DNA of 6,786 bases from an uncultured Sutterella sp. (lineage in GTDB: Bacteria > Pseudomonadota > Gammaproteobacteria > Burkholderiales > Burkholderiaceae_F), in contig CAJKSP010000075.1 in the NCBI GenBank assembly GCA_905202595.1, positions 1 to 6,786 on the forward strand, written 5' to 3'. Positions 6,068 to 6,786 of the stretch are shown here, in pieces. The notes under the pieces were generated by a model. That model was not told the origin of the DNA. It was given only the letters and a program-made list of their open reading frames with translations, and searched no databases. Made by a program: the position numbers and the translations under genes. Numbering within the stretch: position 1 is the first letter of the stretch; each line of letters starts with the position of its first letter.

Positions 6068-6493
6068 TTAGCACTCGCGCAGCAGCCCGCGAGCATCCGC
6101 TGACGGCAGGCGCTCTTTTTCCTCTGCGCATTCATCATCACGATTGCGCAGAGCCTTCACCCATGATCGGCAAGTGGAAATCGATACACCGGTGATGTCG
6201 GAAATGTCCTTCCAGGATCGGCCTTCCGCTCGAAGCTTCAAAACCCGCTCTCGGGTTTTGTCGTCGTAGCGATACTGGTTGCCGCTGAGCTCGACAGAGA
6301 ACTTGCCGCTTTTGAAGGCTCGGTTCCAGTCGCGCACGGTATGGGGCGACAGATGGAGGAGGGTGGAGACGCTCTTGTAGCCGAAGCCCGCACGAAACAA
6401 CCTGAGCGCCTGACGGCGCACCTGCGAAGACGCATATTGAGGCCGGATGCGGTTCGGCTCCTTTGAAGAACCTTTGTTAAGAATAGTTGCCAC
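6068..6493 (-). CDS. Double helix-turn-helix DNA-binding protein (transposase-type HTH)
   Basis: This encodes 141 residues from a GTG at 6493, chosen because GGAG lies six bases upstream. A TTG at 6568 in the same frame falls inside a terminator hairpin and has no ribosome binding site. Residues 24-63 (RRQALRLF, then GFGYKSVSTLLHLSPHTVRDW) form one helix-turn-helix, and residues 79-116 (TRERVLKLRAEG, then RSWKDISDITGVSISTCRSW) form a second. The paired arrangement resembles the N-terminal DNA-binding part of IS3/IS630-type transposases. No DDE catalytic domain follows; instead there is a short charged tail ending in Cys. It is either a domesticated regulator or an orphan transposase fragment. 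Its position directly downstream of the porin terminator suggests it could depend on porin read-through, because little promoter space exists in between. Confidence 0.75.
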   Translation of the reverse strand: MATILNKGSSKEPNRIRPQYASSQVRRQALRLFRAGFGYKSVSTLLHLSPHTVRDWNRAFKSGKFSVELSGNQYRYDDKTRERVLKLRAEGRSWKDISDITGVSISTCRSWVKALRNRDDECAEEKERLPSADARGLLREC

Positions 6494-6530
6494 AACTTGC
6501 TCCAGGCACGAGTCGCAGCTGCTCTCGGCA

Positions 6531-6581
6531 GAAAGAAAGCGCCCGTCTCCCGCTTGGCCTTGCGGCAAGGGAAGACGGGCG
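6531..6581 (-). terminator. Terminator between the porin and HTH genes
   Basis: CGCCCGTCT (6540-6548) pairs with AGACGGGCG (6573-6581), continued by CCC/GGG and TTG/CAA inside. On the minus strand the stem is followed by CTTTCTTTCT, an imperfect U-rich tail. The position fits the end of the porin transcript. The broken U-tract suggests partial termination, with read-through into the HTH gene that starts 38 bases further on. Confidence 0.65.
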
Positions 6582-6682
6582 AAGCTTGCTTGAACTTGGA
6601 GTTTGAACGGCCGCCTCAGATGAGGCAGACCGCTTCAGGGTCCTCAAGCGAGACCCATGAATCTCCAGTCAGTTCTCGGCAG

Positions 6683-6719
6683 CGCTTCCGCAGCGGTTTG
6701 AAAAGACCGCGCGGAAGCG
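6683..6719. repeat. Strong inverted repeat just after the porin stop codon
   Basis: CGCTTCCGC (6683-6691) pairs perfectly with GCGGAAGCG (6711-6719), and after one bulged base GCGGT (6693-6697) pairs with ACCGC (6706-6710) around an eight-base loop. It begins 13 bases after the porin stop on the minus strand. No U-tract follows in either direction, so it is more likely an mRNA 3'-end stabilising hairpin or a Rho-linked element than an intrinsic terminator. Confidence 0.6.
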
Positions 6720-6731
6720 AGTTGGAGCCGA

Positions 6732-6786
6732 TTAGAACTGGTAGGACGCGCGCGCCTGGAAGGCGTTGTTGCTGCGGTCGTCGTTG
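6732..6786 (-). CDS. C-terminal end of an outer-membrane porin (partial)
   Basis: Only the last 17 codons and the stop (TAA at 6732-6734) are inside the window; the gene continues past the right edge. The residues read NDDRSNNAFQARASYQF. The alternating pattern ending in Tyr-x-Phe, with Phe as the last residue, is the hallmark of the final beta-strand of Gram-negative trimeric porins and the signal read by the BAM assembly machinery. The Asp/Asn/Arg-rich part would be the preceding turn. Porin is inferred from this tail alone; another outer-membrane beta-barrel would end the same way. Confidence 0.7.
   Translation of the reverse strand, partial: NDDRSNNAFQARASYQF

Noticed and set aside
6494..6568. 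N-terminal extension of the HTH protein to a TTG at 6568
   Set aside because: The TTG lies in the loop side of a terminator hairpin and lacks a ribosome binding site; GTG at 6493 has GGAG at the right distance.
1..6786. CRISPR array, tRNA or rRNA genes
   Set aside because: No regularly spaced identical repeats, cloverleaf arms with CCA end, or rRNA core sequences were seen on either strand.

Overview
The window looks like chromosome from a high-GC Gram-negative bacterium, most likely a gut betaproteobacterium of the Burkholderiales/Sutterellaceae type. The signs are a Tat-exported FAD oxidoreductase of the kind abundant in that group, the last residues of an outer-membrane porin ending in aromatic-x-Phe, an NCS2 purine permease, and uniformly G/C-ended codons. 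The assignment is inference from gene content; no rRNA or species marker is present.

Layout from left to right. Positions 1-54 carry two imperfect tandem repeats that resemble an IS21-type terminus. This would cut into, and supply the last six codons of, an uncharacterised 360-residue cytoplasmic protein (33-1115, minus) with a faint uracil-DNA-glycosylase-like pattern. A strong intrinsic terminator (1198-1238) closes the NCS2 guanine/hypoxanthine permease (1264-2607, minus). The divergent 370-bp spacer (2608-2977) holds candidate promoters and a dense set of inverted repeats with mutually exclusive pairings. A small basic, alanine-rich orphan protein follows on the plus strand (2978-3424). 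It converges on a Tat-exported flavoprotein (3519-4976, minus), and the two are separated by a very stable terminator (3431-3476) whose U-tract serves the minus strand. The flavoprotein has its own leader with a strong Shine-Dalgarno site and a perfect 9-bp hairpin. After a 375-bp spacer without a convincing gene comes a small secreted four-cysteine protein that starts at TTG (5426-6034, plus). It converges on a double helix-turn-helix DNA-binding protein (6068-6493, minus). A hairpin terminator (6531-6581) separates this from the 3' end of a porin gene (6732-6786 and beyond, minus).

There is no evident multi-gene operon. Most genes are single transcription units with their own terminator or convergent arrangement. 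Metabolically the clearest elements are purine uptake, a periplasmic flavin redox enzyme that needs an electron donor encoded elsewhere, and a porin. The most interesting point is the flavoprotein: the three fumarate-reductase active-site positions I could align by eye appear to be Tyr, Ser and Tyr instead of Arg, His and Arg, so its substrate is probably not fumarate. I do not see a clear, previously undescribed multi-gene system here.
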